Below are positions 48,161 to 58,256 of a stretch of 64,000 nt of DNA, piece after piece; the first letter of the stretch is position 1, and every line of letters begins with the position of its first letter. The notes under the pieces are model-generated. The model did not search any database and was not told the DNA's origin. It saw only the letters and a list, made by a program, of their open reading frames with translations. The translations under genes were made by a program, and so were the position numbers. The DNA is taken from assembly GCA_900466575.1 (NCBI GenBank), contig UBMP01000013.1, forward strand, positions 52,829 through 116,828, read 5' to 3'. The stretch comes from Hyphomicrobiales bacterium. GTDB taxonomy: Bacteria; Pseudomonadota; Alphaproteobacteria; Rhizobiales; Rhizobiaceae.

Positions 48161-48937
48161 ATGGGTGAAGGGGAAAGTACCGTGCCTCGCGGTTTGTTCC
48201 ACCGGCTTCCTGCCCGGTTGACGGCGCGTCTTGTCAATTTCGTCTACCCGCCGGTTTGTGCCGGCTGCGGTCGTTTTGCTTTAAGGGACGGGGCGGTCTG
48301 CGGGGCCTGCTGGCAGACTATCCGTTTCATCGAGCGACCCTATTGCGAGGTGATGGGGACCCCCTTCACGCACGACCTGGGTCCCGGCATTCTGTCGGCG
48401 GAGGCGATTGCCCATCCGCCGGTTTTCGATCGTTTGCGAGCCGTTGCCGCGCATGACGGTCTTTGCCAGACGCTGGTTCATCGGCTGAAATACAATGATC
48501 GCCTGGACCTCGCGCCACTGATGGCGCGCTGGATGACGCGCGCTGCAGGCGATCTCCTCAGCCAGGCCGATGTCATCGTGCCAGTGCCACTTCACCGCAC
48601 GCGGCTTTTCACACGGCGGTTCAACCAGTCGGCCGAACTTGCGCGACACCTGGCCCTGCAATCCGGCAAGGCGTTCAATCCCATCGATCTGAAACGCGTG
48701 CGGCGGACAGCTCATCAGGTGGGGCTTGGTGAGCGGGCGCGCGAGGACAATGTGCGCGGCGCATTTGCAGTCTCCGATGCCGGCAGGATGGCGTTTTCGG
48801 GTCGGCGCGTCCTGCTGATCGACGATGTCTATACGACGGGTGCGACAGTGTCGGCGGCGTCGCGGGCCCTACGCAAGGCGGGTGTTAGCGACATCACCGT
48901 GCTTGTCTTTTCAATGGCGCTGCCGGAGCCTATATAG
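48161..48937 (+). CDS. comF: ComF-family phosphoribosyltransferase-like protein
   Basis: 258-residue ComF protein: N-terminal zinc-binding cysteines (CAGCG...CGACW) and a C-terminal phosphoribosyltransferase fold with the PRPP loop VLLIDDVYTTGATVS, plus VPVPLHRTRLFTRRFNQSAELA. ComF proteins act with ComFA in DNA uptake in some bacteria; outside competence their role is open. ATG 48161; grxC follows 46 bp downstream. Confidence 0.9.
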   Translation: MGEGESTVPRGLFHRLPARLTARLVNFVYPPVCAGCGRFALRDGAVCGACWQTIRFIERPYCEVMGTPFTHDLGPGILSAEAIAHPPVFDRLRAVAAHDGLCQTLVHRLKYNDRLDLAPLMARWMTRAAGDLLSQADVIVPVPLHRTRLFTRRFNQSAELARHLALQSGKAFNPIDLKRVRRTAHQVGLGERAREDNVRGAFAVSDAGRMAFSGRRVLLIDDVYTTGATVSAASRALRKAGVSDITVLVFSMALPEPI

Positions 48938-48983
48938 CGCATAAGACAAACGCGCCGACGAGAGGCGCGAGAGGAGAGACTAG

Positions 48984-49238
48984 ATGGTTCCCGTCACGAT
49001 CTATACCCGCCAGATGTGCGGCTACTGTTCCGCTGCCAAGGCTCTGCTCGATCGCAAGGGTGTGACCTACACCGAGCATGATGCGAGCTTTGACCCGAAA
49101 CTCCGGCAGGAAATGATGGATCGTTCAGGCCGCTCGACATTCCCGCAGATCTTCATCGGCGACAAGCATGTCGGCGGTTGCGATGATCTGCATGCGTTGG
49201 AAGGCGCGGGCAAGCTCGATGCCATGCTGGCCGGTTGA
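48984..49238 (+). CDS. grxC: Glutaredoxin 3
   Basis: 84-residue dithiol glutaredoxin using glutathione to reduce disulfides. Active site CGYC (C12, C15); the TVP-like FPQIFIGDKHVGGCDDL loop and GG motif are present. In a row with comF and the carbon-nitrogen hydrolase (12-bp gap), conserved in rhizobia. Confidence 0.95.
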   Translation: MVPVTIYTRQMCGYCSAAKALLDRKGVTYTEHDASFDPKLRQEMMDRSGRSTFPQIFIGDKHVGGCDDLHALEGAGKLDAMLAG

Positions 49239-49250
49239 GGTGACTGGACT

Positions 49251-50087
49251 ATGACCAAGGTTAAGGTTGCCGCCGTCCAGATGTGCTCCGGCGTGTCGGT
49301 CGAAGAGAATGTCGAGCATATGCGTGCGCTCGTCGCCGAGGCCGCTGCTCAAGGGGCCACCTATATCCAGACGCCGGAAATGACAGGCGCGCTACAGCGC
49401 GATCGCGTGGCGCTGCTGGCTTCTCTCAAGCCGGAAGCGCACGATCTGGTCTATCGGGCCGCGTCCGAACTGGCTGCCACACATTCGATCTTCATGCATG
49501 TCGGCTCGACGGCGATTGCGCTGGGGAGCGAGAAGGTCGCCAATCGCGGGTTCCTCTTCGGGCCCGATGGTTCGCTGATCACCTCCTACGACAAGATTCA
49601 CATGTTCGATGTCGATCTCGATAACGGCGAAAGCTGGCGGGAGAGCCGGACCTATAATCCAGGGGCTACGGCCCGTGTGGCCCAGCTCCCCTTCGGCAAA
49701 CTGGGCTTCGCCGTCTGCTATGACGTGCGCTTTCCGCAGCTCTTCCGGGCGGAGGCCTTGGCCGGCGCTGAAATTCTGACCGTTCCGGCGGCCTTTACCA
49801 AGCAGACGGGTGAAGCGCACTGGGAAATCCTGCTGCGGGCGCGCGCCATCGAGAACGGCGCATTCCTGATCGCCGCAGCGCAGGGTGGTGTGCATGAGGA
49901 TGGTCGCGAGACCTACGGCAATTCGATGATCGTGAACCCCTGGGGTCAGGTTCTGGCGCGCGCGGGCGGTTCCGGTGAAGCTGTCATCGTTGCTGAAATC
50001 GACACGGCAGACGTTGCAGCTGCTCGGGGGAAGATTCCGAACCTAAAGAATGCGCGCGAATTCGCCGTCGAAACGGTCGGGGCGTGA
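49251..50087 (+). CDS. Nitrilase-superfamily carbon-nitrogen hydrolase (Nit2-like)
   Basis: 278-residue amidase. The nitrilase triad is complete: E43 (QTPEMTG), K115 (KIHMFDVD) and C156 (VCYDVRFPQLF). The sequence is closest to omega-amidase/Nit2 and deaminated-glutathione amidase, so a role in cleaning up alpha-ketoglutaramate or damaged glutathione fits the glutaredoxin next door. Followed 12 bp on by the DUF1178 gene. Confidence 0.9.
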   Translation: MTKVKVAAVQMCSGVSVEENVEHMRALVAEAAAQGATYIQTPEMTGALQRDRVALLASLKPEAHDLVYRAASELAATHSIFMHVGSTAIALGSEKVANRGFLFGPDGSLITSYDKIHMFDVDLDNGESWRESRTYNPGATARVAQLPFGKLGFAVCYDVRFPQLFRAEALAGAEILTVPAAFTKQTGEAHWEILLRARAIENGAFLIAAAQGGVHEDGRETYGNSMIVNPWGQVLARAGGSGEAVIVAEIDTADVAAARGKIPNLKNAREFAVETVGA

Positions 50088-50099
50088 GGGTTTTCGTCA

Positions 50100-50534
50100 G
50101 TGATCAAGTATTCGCTCAAATGTGAAGCCGAACATGCCTTCGAGGGATGGTTTTCTTCCGGCAGCGATTTCGATGGCCAGCAGGCTCGGGGCCTGGTGAC
50201 ATGCCCGGTCTGCGGCTCGGCGTCCGTGACCAAAGCCTTGATGGCCCCGGCCGTTGCCACGGCACAGGCAAACGAAAGCAACATGCCGATGGCGATGGCC
50301 GGAGGCGGCGTGCCTGCGGAGATGATGGCGAAGCTGCGCGAGATCGTCACGCATATCCGCGCCAATTCCGAGGACGTCGGTACCCGCTTTCCGGAGGAGG
50401 CCCGCAAGATCCATTACGGTGAAGCGCCGGCGCGTGGCATTATCGGTCAGGCCAAGCAGGACGAGATCGGTGCGCTTCTGGAAGAAGGGATCGAGATTGC
50501 ACCTTTGCCGGTTCTGCCTGAAGATGCGAACTGA
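50100..50534 (+). CDS. DUF1178 family protein
   Basis: 144-residue alphaproteobacterial protein with an N-terminal zinc-ribbon-like pair (KCEAEHAFEGWFSS...CPVCGSASVTKALMAP) and a conserved helical C-terminus with ARKIHYGEAPARGIIGQA. Function unknown. The start is GTG at 50100. Last gene of the comF-grxC-amidase row; convergent with ubiG. Confidence 0.88.
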   Translation: MIKYSLKCEAEHAFEGWFSSGSDFDGQQARGLVTCPVCGSASVTKALMAPAVATAQANESNMPMAMAGGGVPAEMMAKLREIVTHIRANSEDVGTRFPEEARKIHYGEAPARGIIGQAKQDEIGALLEEGIEIAPLPVLPEDAN

Positions 50535-50546
50535 GCGGTTCGCGTC

Positions 50547-51296
50547 TTAAGCTACCGGCCGCGTTGCCAGCATCATATAGTTCACGTCCATGTCCTTCGA
50601 CAGATTCCACTGGTTCATCAGCGGATTGAAGAAGACGCCGGTGCGTTCGTCGATTTGCAGGCCGGATGCTGCAAGCGGCTTCTCGAGTTCTTCGGGGCGG
50701 ACCAGCTTTTCATATTGATGCGTGCCCTTGGGCAGCCAGCGCAGCACGTGTTCTGCGCCGATGATCGCGAGTGCCATGGCCTTCATGGTGCGGTTGATCG
50801 TGGCGACGAACATCATGCCGCCCGGCTTTACCATGGAGGCGCAGGTCGTGATAAAGAAATCCACGTCGGCGACGTGCTCGACCACTTCCATATTGAGAAT
50901 GATATCGAACTTTTCCCCCTCGGCGGCCAGTTGCTCGGCGGTGACGGCGCGGTAGTCGATGGAGACGCCGGTCTGCGCGGCATGGGTGGAGGCGATCCCG
51001 ATATTGCGTTCGGAGGCGTCGGCGCCGATCACTGTCGCGCCCATGCGAGCCATCGGCTCGGAAAGCAGACCGCCGCCGCAGCCGATGTCGAGAACGCGCA
51101 GACCTTCAAGCGGGCGATGCGTGTTGGCCTCGCGGCCGAAATGGGCTGCAGCCTTGTCGCGGATATAGCGGATACGGACGGGATTGAACTTGTGCAGCGG
51201 CTTGAACTTGCCCGCCGGATTCCACCATTCTGCCGCCATGGCGGTGAAGCGGTCGACTTCGGCCTGATCGATCGTGGTTTTTGCGGCTTCGCTCAT
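50547..51296 (-). CDS. ubiG: Ubiquinone biosynthesis O-methyltransferase UbiG
   Basis: 249-residue SAM-dependent enzyme doing both O-methylations of ubiquinone synthesis. SAM motif [19 protein letters not shown], motif II around [10 protein letters not shown], and [16 protein letters not shown] are clear. The product begins [25 protein letters not shown], a typical rhizobial UbiG start; an ATG ten residues earlier adds nothing conserved. Convergent with the DUF1178 gene. Confidence 0.95.
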   Translation of the reverse strand: MSEAAKTTIDQAEVDRFTAMAAEWWNPAGKFKPLHKFNPVRIRYIRDKAAAHFGREANTHRPLEGLRVLDIGCGGGLLSEPMARMGATVIGADASERNIGIASTHAAQTGVSIDYRAVTAEQLAAEGEKFDIILNMEVVEHVADVDFFITTCASMVKPGGMMFVATINRTMKAMALAIIGAEHVLRWLPKGTHQYEKLVRPEELEKPLAASGLQIDERTGVFFNPLMNQWNLSKDMDVNYMMLATRPVA

Positions 51297-51534
51297 CGTT
51301 TCAATCCTTGCTGATCGCTTTTTCAAGTCGGACTGCTACGCCTGAAAGTCAAGGCCGGATTTTTGCTGCCGATCGTCGCAGGGCTTTCTCACGCTATGGC
51401 TGCCAAAAAACCGTTGAGCGATGGCCTCGCGGTCTTCTTTTGCCGTGATCTCGCCTGAATCCCGACATTTGACTTCCACCGGACAAACATCAAGAATCAT
51501 ACATATTGATTCCTCTCCAGGATGGACCCGCCGA

Positions 51535-52200
51535 ATGTTCAAAAAAATCGCCCTCAGCCTGCTTGCCGCAACCTTCCTGTCGGCCTGCACGACCACCGAT
51601 CCGTATACAGGTGAGCAGAAGATGTCGAACACGGCGGGCGGCGCGATGATTGGCGCAGGTCTCGGTGCCGTCACCGGTCTGCTCGTTGGACAGGATGCGA
51701 ATTCGCGCCGCAATGCCGCTCTGATCGGCGCTGGCGTCGGTGCGCTCGGCGGTGGCCTGATCGGCAATTACATGGACAACCAGGAATCGGAACTGCGTCG
51801 CCAGCTGCAGGGCACCGGCGTGTCTGTCACGCGCAACGGCGACTCCATCGTCCTGAACATGCCGTCGAACATCACATTCCCGACTGACCAGGACGCTGTG
51901 AAGGCGGAATTCTATCCGACGCTGAACTCGGTCGCGATCGTGCTGAAGAAGTTCAACAAGACGCTGATCGACGTCAACGGTCATACGGACTCCACCGGCA
52001 GCCATCAGCATAACCAGGACCTGTCGCAGCGCCGTGCGATCTCCGTTGCAAACTATATGGCGAGCCAGGGCGTCGATCCTCGGCGCATGTCGGCGGTCGG
52101 TTTTGCCGAAACCCAGCCGATTGCCTCCAATGCGACAGAGGCCGGCCGCGCGCAGAATCGCCGCGTGGAAATCCAGATTTCGCCGCTGCGCGAGAACTGA
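51535..52200 (+). CDS. OmpA-family outer-membrane lipoprotein
   Basis: 221-residue lipoprotein. Signal peptide with lipobox LSAC (C18), a glycine-zipper segment (GGAMIGAGLGAVTGLL, GAGVGALGGGLIG) and a C-terminal OmpA/MotB peptidoglycan-binding domain with NITFPTDQDAVK, VNGHTDSTGSHQHNQDLSQRRA and RRVEIQISP. It tethers the outer membrane to peptidoglycan. ATG at 51535 is the only start that keeps the signal peptide at the N-terminus. It stands alone between ubiG and lysC, with a perfect terminator after it. Confidence 0.92.
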   Translation: MFKKIALSLLAATFLSACTTTDPYTGEQKMSNTAGGAMIGAGLGAVTGLLVGQDANSRRNAALIGAGVGALGGGLIGNYMDNQESELRRQLQGTGVSVTRNGDSIVLNMPSNITFPTDQDAVKAEFYPTLNSVAIVLKKFNKTLIDVNGHTDSTGSHQHNQDLSQRRAISVANYMASQGVDPRRMSAVGFAETQPIASNATEAGRAQNRRVEIQISPLREN

Positions 52201-52274
52201 TCGGTTCCGTACCGGGACCGGCCCACCGGCTGTTGCAGTCGGGTCGCTTTTTCGCTATGAGACCGCCAACTTTG

Positions 52275-52302
52275 GGCTCGATCCTTTTTCAAGGATCGAG
52301 CC
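52275..52302 (+). terminator. Terminator after OmpA-like lipoprotein gene
   Basis: GGCTCGATCCTT (52275-52286) and AAGGATCGAGCC (52291-52302) are perfect 12-bp arms with a TTTC loop and a T-rich tail (TTCGATTGTTT). Confidence 0.85.
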
Positions 52303-52360
52303 TTCGATTGTTTGACTGAGTTCTCGCGCGTTTGGCGCGGGCCATGACCGGACATTTGAA

Positions 52361-53635
52361 ATGGCACGCATCGTGATGAAATTCGGCGGCACGTCCGTCG
52401 CAGACCTCGACCGGATCTATAACGTCGCGCGCCATGTCAAACGTGAAGTCGACGCCGGCCACCAGGTCGCCGTCGTCGTCTCGGCCATGTCCGGCAAGAC
52501 CAACGAGCTTGTTGCCTGGGTGCAGAACATGCCGAAGGTGACGGGCGCGAAGTCGCCCTTCTATGACGCGCGCGAGTATGACGCGGTCGTTGCCTCCGGC
52601 GAGCAGGTGACCGCCGGCCTTCTGGCCATCGCGCTGCAGTCGATGGATATCGATGCGCGCTCCTGGCAGGGCTGGCAGATCCCCATCAAGACCGACAACG
52701 CCCATGGCGCCGCCCGCATACAGGAGATTGACGGTGATGAACTGATCCGCCGCTTCGAGATGGGGCAGGTGGCCGTGATTGCCGGCTTCCAGGGCATCGG
52801 TCCGGACAACCGGATAGCCACGCTTGGCCGCGGTGGCTCCGATACCTCGGCCGTTGCGATTGCAGCTGCGGTCAAGGCTGACCGTTGCGACATCTATACC
52901 GACGTCGATGGCGTCTACACGACCGATCCGCGCATCGAGCCCAAGGCGCGCCGCATGAAGAAGATCGCCTTCGAGGAAATGCTCGAAATGGCTTCTCTCG
53001 GCGCCAAGGTTCTGCAGGTCCGTTCGGTGGAACTTGCCATGGTACACAAGGTGCGCACCTTCGTGCGCTCCTCTTTCGTTGACCCCGATGCTCCGGGAAT
53101 GGGCGACCTTCTGAACCCGCCGGGCACGCTGATTTGTGACGAGGATGAAATCGTGGAACAGGAAGTAGTCACCGGCATCGCCTACGCCAAGGATGAAGCG
53201 CAGATCTCGCTGCGCCGCCTTTCGGACCGTCCGGGCGTTTCTGCCGCCATTTTCGGGCCGCTTGCGGAATCGCATATCAATGTCGACATGATCGTGCAGA
53301 ACATTTCCGAAGACGGAACCCGCACGGACATGACCTTCACGGTTCCCTCGGGCGATGCTGAAAAGGCACTTTCCGTTCTTGCTGAGAACAAGGACAAGAT
53401 CGGCTTCGACGTCATCCAGAGCGAAACGGGTCTGGTCAAGGTTTCCGTCATCGGTATCGGCATGCGTAGCCACGCCGGCGTTGCCGCCACGGCCTTCCGG
53501 GCGCTGGCCGAGAAGGGCATCAACATCAAGGCGATCACCACCTCGGAAATCAAGATTTCCATCCTGATCGACGGTCCCTATGCCGAACTTGCTGTTCGGA
53601 CTTTGCATTCCTGCTACGGTCTCGATAAGAGTTGA
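52361..53635 (+). CDS. lysC: Aspartate kinase
   Basis: 424-residue monofunctional aspartokinase, first step of the lysine/threonine/methionine pathway. KFGGTSVAD at the N-terminus, GRGGSDTSAVAIAAAV (ATP site) and DGVYTTDPR are standard, followed by two ACT domains that usually bind lysine and threonine for feedback inhibition. Followed by ptsP, an arrangement common in rhizobia. Confidence 0.96.
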   Translation: MARIVMKFGGTSVADLDRIYNVARHVKREVDAGHQVAVVVSAMSGKTNELVAWVQNMPKVTGAKSPFYDAREYDAVVASGEQVTAGLLAIALQSMDIDARSWQGWQIPIKTDNAHGAARIQEIDGDELIRRFEMGQVAVIAGFQGIGPDNRIATLGRGGSDTSAVAIAAAVKADRCDIYTDVDGVYTTDPRIEPKARRMKKIAFEEMLEMASLGAKVLQVRSVELAMVHKVRTFVRSSFVDPDAPGMGDLLNPPGTLICDEDEIVEQEVVTGIAYAKDEAQISLRRLSDRPGVSAAIFGPLAESHINVDMIVQNISEDGTRTDMTFTVPSGDAEKALSVLAENKDKIGFDVIQSETGLVKVSVIGIGMRSHAGVAATAFRALAEKGINIKAITTSEIKISILIDGPYAELAVRTLHSCYGLDKS

Positions 53636-53716
53636 GAAACGATTCCGATGCGCCGGTGGCAGTGATCCTGCGGCCGGCTCGCCCGGAGTAACTCCAGAAC
53701 CGGGAGCACATGCGCG

Positions 53717-55981
53717 ATGAAAGGCCTTTCACAGGGTCCGCGCGTTCTTCTCAAGCGTCTCCGCGAACTCATGGCGGAAGCGCTTGAACCACAGGAACGC
53801 CTCGACAAGATCGTCCAGCAGATCGCCCAGAACATGGTCGCGGAAGTGTGTTCCGTCTATGTGCTCCGATCGGACGGCGTGCTCGAACTCTACGCGACCG
53901 AAGGTCTGAAAAAGGACGCCGTGCACCTTGCCCAGCTGAAGATGGGTCAGGGTCTTGTCGGTACGATTGCGGCCTCTGCCCAATCGCTGAACCTTTCGGA
54001 TGCACAGTCGCATCCAGCCTTCCGCTACCTTCCGGAAACCGGCGAAGAAATCTTTCATTCCTTCCTTGGCGTGCCGATCCTGCGTGTTGGCCGGGCGCTG
54101 GGCGTTCTCGTCGTGCAGAACCGGGCGCAGCGCACCTATCGCGAGGAAGAAGTCGAGGCGATGGAAACCACGGCGATGGTCATCGCCGAGATGATCGCCA
54201 CGGGTGAACTGAAGAAGATCACCCGGCCAGGTCTTGAACTCGACCTGTCGCGTCCGGTCTCGATCGAGGGCGACAGCTATGGCGAAGGCATCGGGCTTGG
54301 CCACGTCGTGCTGCATGAGCCGCGCATCGTCGTCACCAATCTGCTCAATGAGGATACAGACCACGAACTGAAGCGCTTGCATGAGGCGCTTGATTCGCTG
54401 CGTATCTCCATCGACGATCTTCTGTCGCGCCGTGATGTTTCCATGGAAGGTGAGCATCGCGAGGTTCTCGAAACCTACCGCATGTTCGCCCATGACCGGG
54501 GCTGGGTGCGCAAGCTGGAAGAGGCGATCCGTAATGGTCTGACTGCCGAAGCGGCGGTCGAGAAGGTGCAGAGCGACACCAAGGCGCGCATGATCCGCCT
54601 GACGGACCCTTACCTGCGCGAACGCATGCACGACTTTGACGATCTGGCCAACCGGTTGCTGCGCCAGCTGACGGGCTATGGCCCGAAGGGCGGCGGTGGG
54701 CTGCCGATGGATGCGATCATCGTGGCGCGTGCCATGGGTGCGGCCGAACTTCTCGACTATCCGCGCGAACACATTCGCGGTCTCGTGCTGGAAGAAGGCG
54801 CGGTGACCAGCCATGTCGTCATCGTCGCGCGCGCCATGGGCGTGCCGATTGTCGGTCAGGTGGCCGGTCTTGTGGCTTTGGCCGAAAACGGCGATCCGAT
54901 CATCATCGACGGGGATGGCGGCAGCGTGCATCTGCGCCCGGCAGCCGAGCTTCGCGTTTCCTACGAGGAAAAGGTGCGCTTCCGCGCCCGCCGGCAGGAA
55001 CAGTTCCGCGCGCTCCGCTCGGTCGAGCCGATTACCAAGGATGGCCAGCGCATCAATCTGCTTATGAATGCAGGCCTACTGGTTGATTTGCCGCAGCTCA
55101 ACGAATCCGGCGCGCTCGGCATTGGGCTTTTCCGCACCGAGCTGCAGTTCATGATCGCCTCGAACATGCCGAAGCTCGAGGAGCAGGAAGCCTTTTACCG
55201 CAGCGTTCTGCGGCAGGCGGCCGGCCGGCCGGTGACGTTCCGCACGCTCGACATCGGTGGCGACAAGGTCGTTCCCTATTTCCGCGGGGCGGACGAGGAA
55301 AACCCGGCGCTCGGCTGGCGCGCCATTCGTCTCTCGCTCGATCGTCCGGGACTGATCCGCACGCAGTTGCGCGCGCTACTTCGCGCGGCAAGTGGCCAGG
55401 AACTGCGCATGATGATCCCGATGGTGACGGAAGTTGCCGAGCTACGGGCCGTGCGCGAGCTGATGCAGAAGGAATTCCAGCATTTGTCGCGCTTCGGCTA
55501 CGAACTGCCGAAGAAGCTGCAGTTTGGTGCCATGCTCGAAGTGCCGGCGCTGATGTGGCAGCTCGACGAGCTAATGGCGGAAGTCGATTTCGTTTCCGTC
55601 GGTTCCAACGACCTGTTCCAGTTCTCAATGGCCGTCGACCGTGGCAATGCCCGCGTTTCGGATCGTTTCGACATTCTGGGGCGGCCGTTCCTGCGCATCC
55701 TGCGGGATATTGTGCGGGCGGCAGAGCGCAACAATACATCGCTGACGCTGTGCGGCGAGATGGCAGGCAAGCCTCTCTCCGCCATGGCGCTCATGGGACT
55801 CGGCTTCCGCTCTATCTCCATGTCGCCCGCTGCCATCGGGCCGGTGAAGGCGATGCTGCTCGGGCTCGACGTCAAGCAGCTTTCCGACATGATGAACGCG
55901 GCGCTGGACGAAGGTTATCCGCGCGAGCCGATGCGCCACATCCTGGAAAAGTTCGCCCAGGCGAACAACCTGCCGCTCTAG
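53717..55981 (+). CDS. ptsP: PtsP, phosphoenolpyruvate-protein phosphotransferase (nitrogen PTS)
   Basis: 754-residue EI-Ntr enzyme of the nitrogen phosphotransferase system, phosphorylating NPr from PEP. An N-terminal GAF domain (about residues 20-170, with [24 protein letters not shown]) is followed by the EI N-domain with the phospho-histidine in [23 protein letters not shown] and the PEP-binding C-terminal TIM barrel ([40 protein letters not shown]). It relays nitrogen and carbon status to regulators. prfA follows 10 bp downstream. Confidence 0.95.
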   Translation: MKGLSQGPRVLLKRLRELMAEALEPQERLDKIVQQIAQNMVAEVCSVYVLRSDGVLELYATEGLKKDAVHLAQLKMGQGLVGTIAASAQSLNLSDAQSHPAFRYLPETGEEIFHSFLGVPILRVGRALGVLVVQNRAQRTYREEEVEAMETTAMVIAEMIATGELKKITRPGLELDLSRPVSIEGDSYGEGIGLGHVVLHEPRIVVTNLLNEDTDHELKRLHEALDSLRISIDDLLSRRDVSMEGEHREVLETYRMFAHDRGWVRKLEEAIRNGLTAEAAVEKVQSDTKARMIRLTDPYLRERMHDFDDLANRLLRQLTGYGPKGGGGLPMDAIIVARAMGAAELLDYPREHIRGLVLEEGAVTSHVVIVARAMGVPIVGQVAGLVALAENGDPIIIDGDGGSVHLRPAAELRVSYEEKVRFRARRQEQFRALRSVEPITKDGQRINLLMNAGLLVDLPQLNESGALGIGLFRTELQFMIASNMPKLEEQEAFYRSVLRQAAGRPVTFRTLDIGGDKVVPYFRGADEENPALGWRAIRLSLDRPGLIRTQLRALLRAASGQELRMMIPMVTEVAELRAVRELMQKEFQHLSRFGYELPKKLQFGAMLEVPALMWQLDELMAEVDFVSVGSNDLFQFSMAVDRGNARVSDRFDILGRPFLRILRDIVRAAERNNTSLTLCGEMAGKPLSAMALMGLGFRSISMSPAAIGPVKAMLLGLDVKQLSDMMNAALDEGYPREPMRHILEKFAQANNLPL

Positions 55982-55991
55982 GATCATAGAC

Positions 55992-57080
55992 TTGGCCAAA
56001 CTGCCCATCGAAAAAATGCGCGAGCTGGAGCGCCGGTTCAGCGAGGTCGAGGCCAGGATGTCGGCCGGCCCCGCGGCGGATGTCTATATCAAGCTTGCTG
56101 CGGAATATTCCGAACTCGAGCCGGTGGTGAAGAAAATCCGCGAGTTCCAGAAGACGGAAAGCGAGATTGTCGATCTCGAAGCGCTGCTCGCCGACAAGGC
56201 CACGGATCGTGAGATGCGCGACCTTGCCGAAATGGAACTGCCGGAACTGAAGGCGCGGATCGAGACGCTGGAAAGCGAGATGCAGATTCTTCTGCTGCCG
56301 AAGGATGCGGCGGACGAGAAGAGCGCTATCCTCGAAATCCGCGCCGGCACGGGCGGCAATGAGGCGGCGCTTTTCGCCGGCGATCTGTTTCGGATGTATG
56401 AGCGTTACGCCTCGGCGCATGGCTGGAAGGTGGAAATTCTCTCCGAAAGCGAAGGCGAGGCTGGCGGCTACAAGGAAATCATCGCGACGGTGAGCGGGCG
56501 CGGCGTTTTCGCCAAGCTGAAATTCGAATCGGGTGTGCACCGTGTTCAGCGCGTGCCGGAAACGGAGGCGGGCGGGCGCATTCATACGTCTGCGGCCACG
56601 GTTGCGGTCCTGCCCGAAGCGGAAGAGATCGATATCGAAATCCGCCCCGAGGATATCCGGATTGACACGATGCGTTCGTCGGGCGCGGGCGGGCAGCACG
56701 TCAATACGACTGACTCGGCCGTGCGCATTACCCATCTGCCGACAGGGATCATCGTGACCAGTTCGGAGAAGTCGCAGCACCAGAATCGGGCCAAGGCCAT
56801 GCAGGTTCTGCGCGCGCGGCTTTATGATATCGAACGGCAGCGGGCAGACAATGAGCGCTCGGCCTCGCGCAAGAGCCAAGTCGGTTCGGGCGACCGGTCC
56901 GAGCGGATCCGGACCTATAATTTTCCGCAAGGGCGGCTGACTGACCATCGCATCAACCTGACGCTCTACAAACTTGATCGTGTCATTGAGGGCGAACTGG
57001 ACGAGGTCATCGACGCGTTGGTCGCTGATTATCAGGCCGGTCAGCTTGCGCAGCTCGGCAACGACCATGCCGGGGCCTGA
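55992..57080 (+). CDS. prfA: Peptide chain release factor 1
   Basis: 362-residue class I release factor reading UAA and UAG. GGQ ([18 protein letters not shown]) at about residues 235-237 is the peptidyl-hydrolysis loop. Start is TTG, 10 bp after ptsP; the 3' end overlaps prmC by 14 bp, so methylation and release-factor genes are coupled. Confidence 0.95.
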   Translation: MAKLPIEKMRELERRFSEVEARMSAGPAADVYIKLAAEYSELEPVVKKIREFQKTESEIVDLEALLADKATDREMRDLAEMELPELKARIETLESEMQILLLPKDAADEKSAILEIRAGTGGNEAALFAGDLFRMYERYASAHGWKVEILSESEGEAGGYKEIIATVSGRGVFAKLKFESGVHRVQRVPETEAGGRIHTSAATVAVLPEAEEIDIEIRPEDIRIDTMRSSGAGGQHVNTTDSAVRITHLPTGIIVTSSEKSQHQNRAKAMQVLRARLYDIERQRADNERSASRKSQVGSGDRSERIRTYNFPQGRLTDHRINLTLYKLDRVIEGELDEVIDALVADYQAGQLAQLGNDHAGA

Positions 57081-57954
57081 TCTCAATCTCGAGGGGTTGA
57101 TCGCGGAAGTGCGCGGTCTCTTCCGCGAGGCCGATCTGGACGATCCGGCGCTGGAAGCGCGCATTCTGGTCAGCGGACTGCTGGACATGGAGCCGGCCGC
57201 TGTGATCTCGCGTGGGCCTTCGCTCGTGCCGGCTGATGATGTGGCGCGCATTCGCGCTGCTGCCGGTCGTCGAGTGCTCGGCGAGCCTGTCTACCGGATT
57301 CTCGGTTGGCGCGAATTTTACGGGCTGAAATTGCTTCTCTCCAAGGGGACACTTGAGCCTCGACCCGATACGGAAGTTCTGGTCGATGCGATGCTGCCGA
57401 TCTTGAAGGGTCTTGTCGGGCAGGGACGCAAGCCACGTGTGCTTGATCTGGGAACCGGAACCGGTGCGATTTGCCTCGCGCTGCTCCGTGAATGCCCCGA
57501 AGCGAGCGGGGTCGGGACGGATGTCTCCGACGACGCGCTTGCAACCGCCCGGGCCAATGCCGATCTGAACGATATCGGCACGCGGTTCGAGACTTTGCAA
57601 AGCGACTGGTTTTCGCAAGTGCGAGGACGGTTCGACGTGATCGTCTCCAACCCGCCGTATATTCCTTCCGCAGACATTGCCGGGCTTGATCGAGAGGTGC
57701 GGGAGCATGACCCGGTCGCAGCACTTGATGGGGGTATCGACGGGCTCGATCCCTATCGAATCATTGCGAATCAGGCGATGCAGCACCTTGCGGACGATGG
57801 TTTTATCGGCGTCGAGTTCGGATGGGATCAATTGCTCGCGGTCCAGGCAATCTTCGAGGCTGTCGGGTTTGTGGTACGGGACGCTGTCAGGGATTATGGC
57901 GGGCGCGATCGGGCACTGATTTTCGCGCGAAACGCAGGCTTTTCCGGCGAATAA
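57067..57954 (+). CDS. prmC: Release-factor glutamine N5-methyltransferase PrmC
   Basis: 295-residue enzyme methylating the GGQ glutamine of release factors. SAM motif [16 protein letters not shown] and the catalytic NPPY motif ([10 protein letters not shown]) are intact; the N-terminal helical domain begins [21 protein letters not shown] at 57067 overlaps the prfA end. The 302-bp gap to the DUF4167 gene has no other feature I can support. Confidence 0.95.
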   Translation: MPGPDLNLEGLIAEVRGLFREADLDDPALEARILVSGLLDMEPAAVISRGPSLVPADDVARIRAAAGRRVLGEPVYRILGWREFYGLKLLLSKGTLEPRPDTEVLVDAMLPILKGLVGQGRKPRVLDLGTGTGAICLALLRECPEASGVGTDVSDDALATARANADLNDIGTRFETLQSDWFSQVRGRFDVIVSNPPYIPSADIAGLDREVREHDPVAALDGGIDGLDPYRIIANQAMQHLADDGFIGVEFGWDQLLAVQAIFEAVGFVVRDAVRDYGGRDRALIFARNAGFSGE

Positions 57955-58256
57955 TCTCGCGACCGCGAAAAAAACGCTTGGAATTGAGGGTGAAGCGGGC
58001 TAGCTTGCCAGTGCGCACTAGGGCTGAAGCGCCGGCGGAATTTAATCCCGGGTCAGCTTTCGCCAAGATGGTTGCTCTCTTAACAAGAGTTTCTGGGGTA
58101 CCGACAGTCCCTGTGCGGAAATCTGTTCAATAACTCACAAGCGGCAAGAAGGTGCGGTCACGCGCGGACGCTGCGGCTCGCAAGTCCTGTCTCGATAGAC
58201 AGAGCAGGCCGGAGCCATTTTGTGGTCATTTAGAAAGAAGTTCAGGTGAGCCATCG

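Noticed and set aside
57954..58256. Short TCGCG/CGCGA hairpin after prmC as a terminator
   Set aside because: It is followed by an A-run on the plus strand, not a T-run, and has too short a stem.
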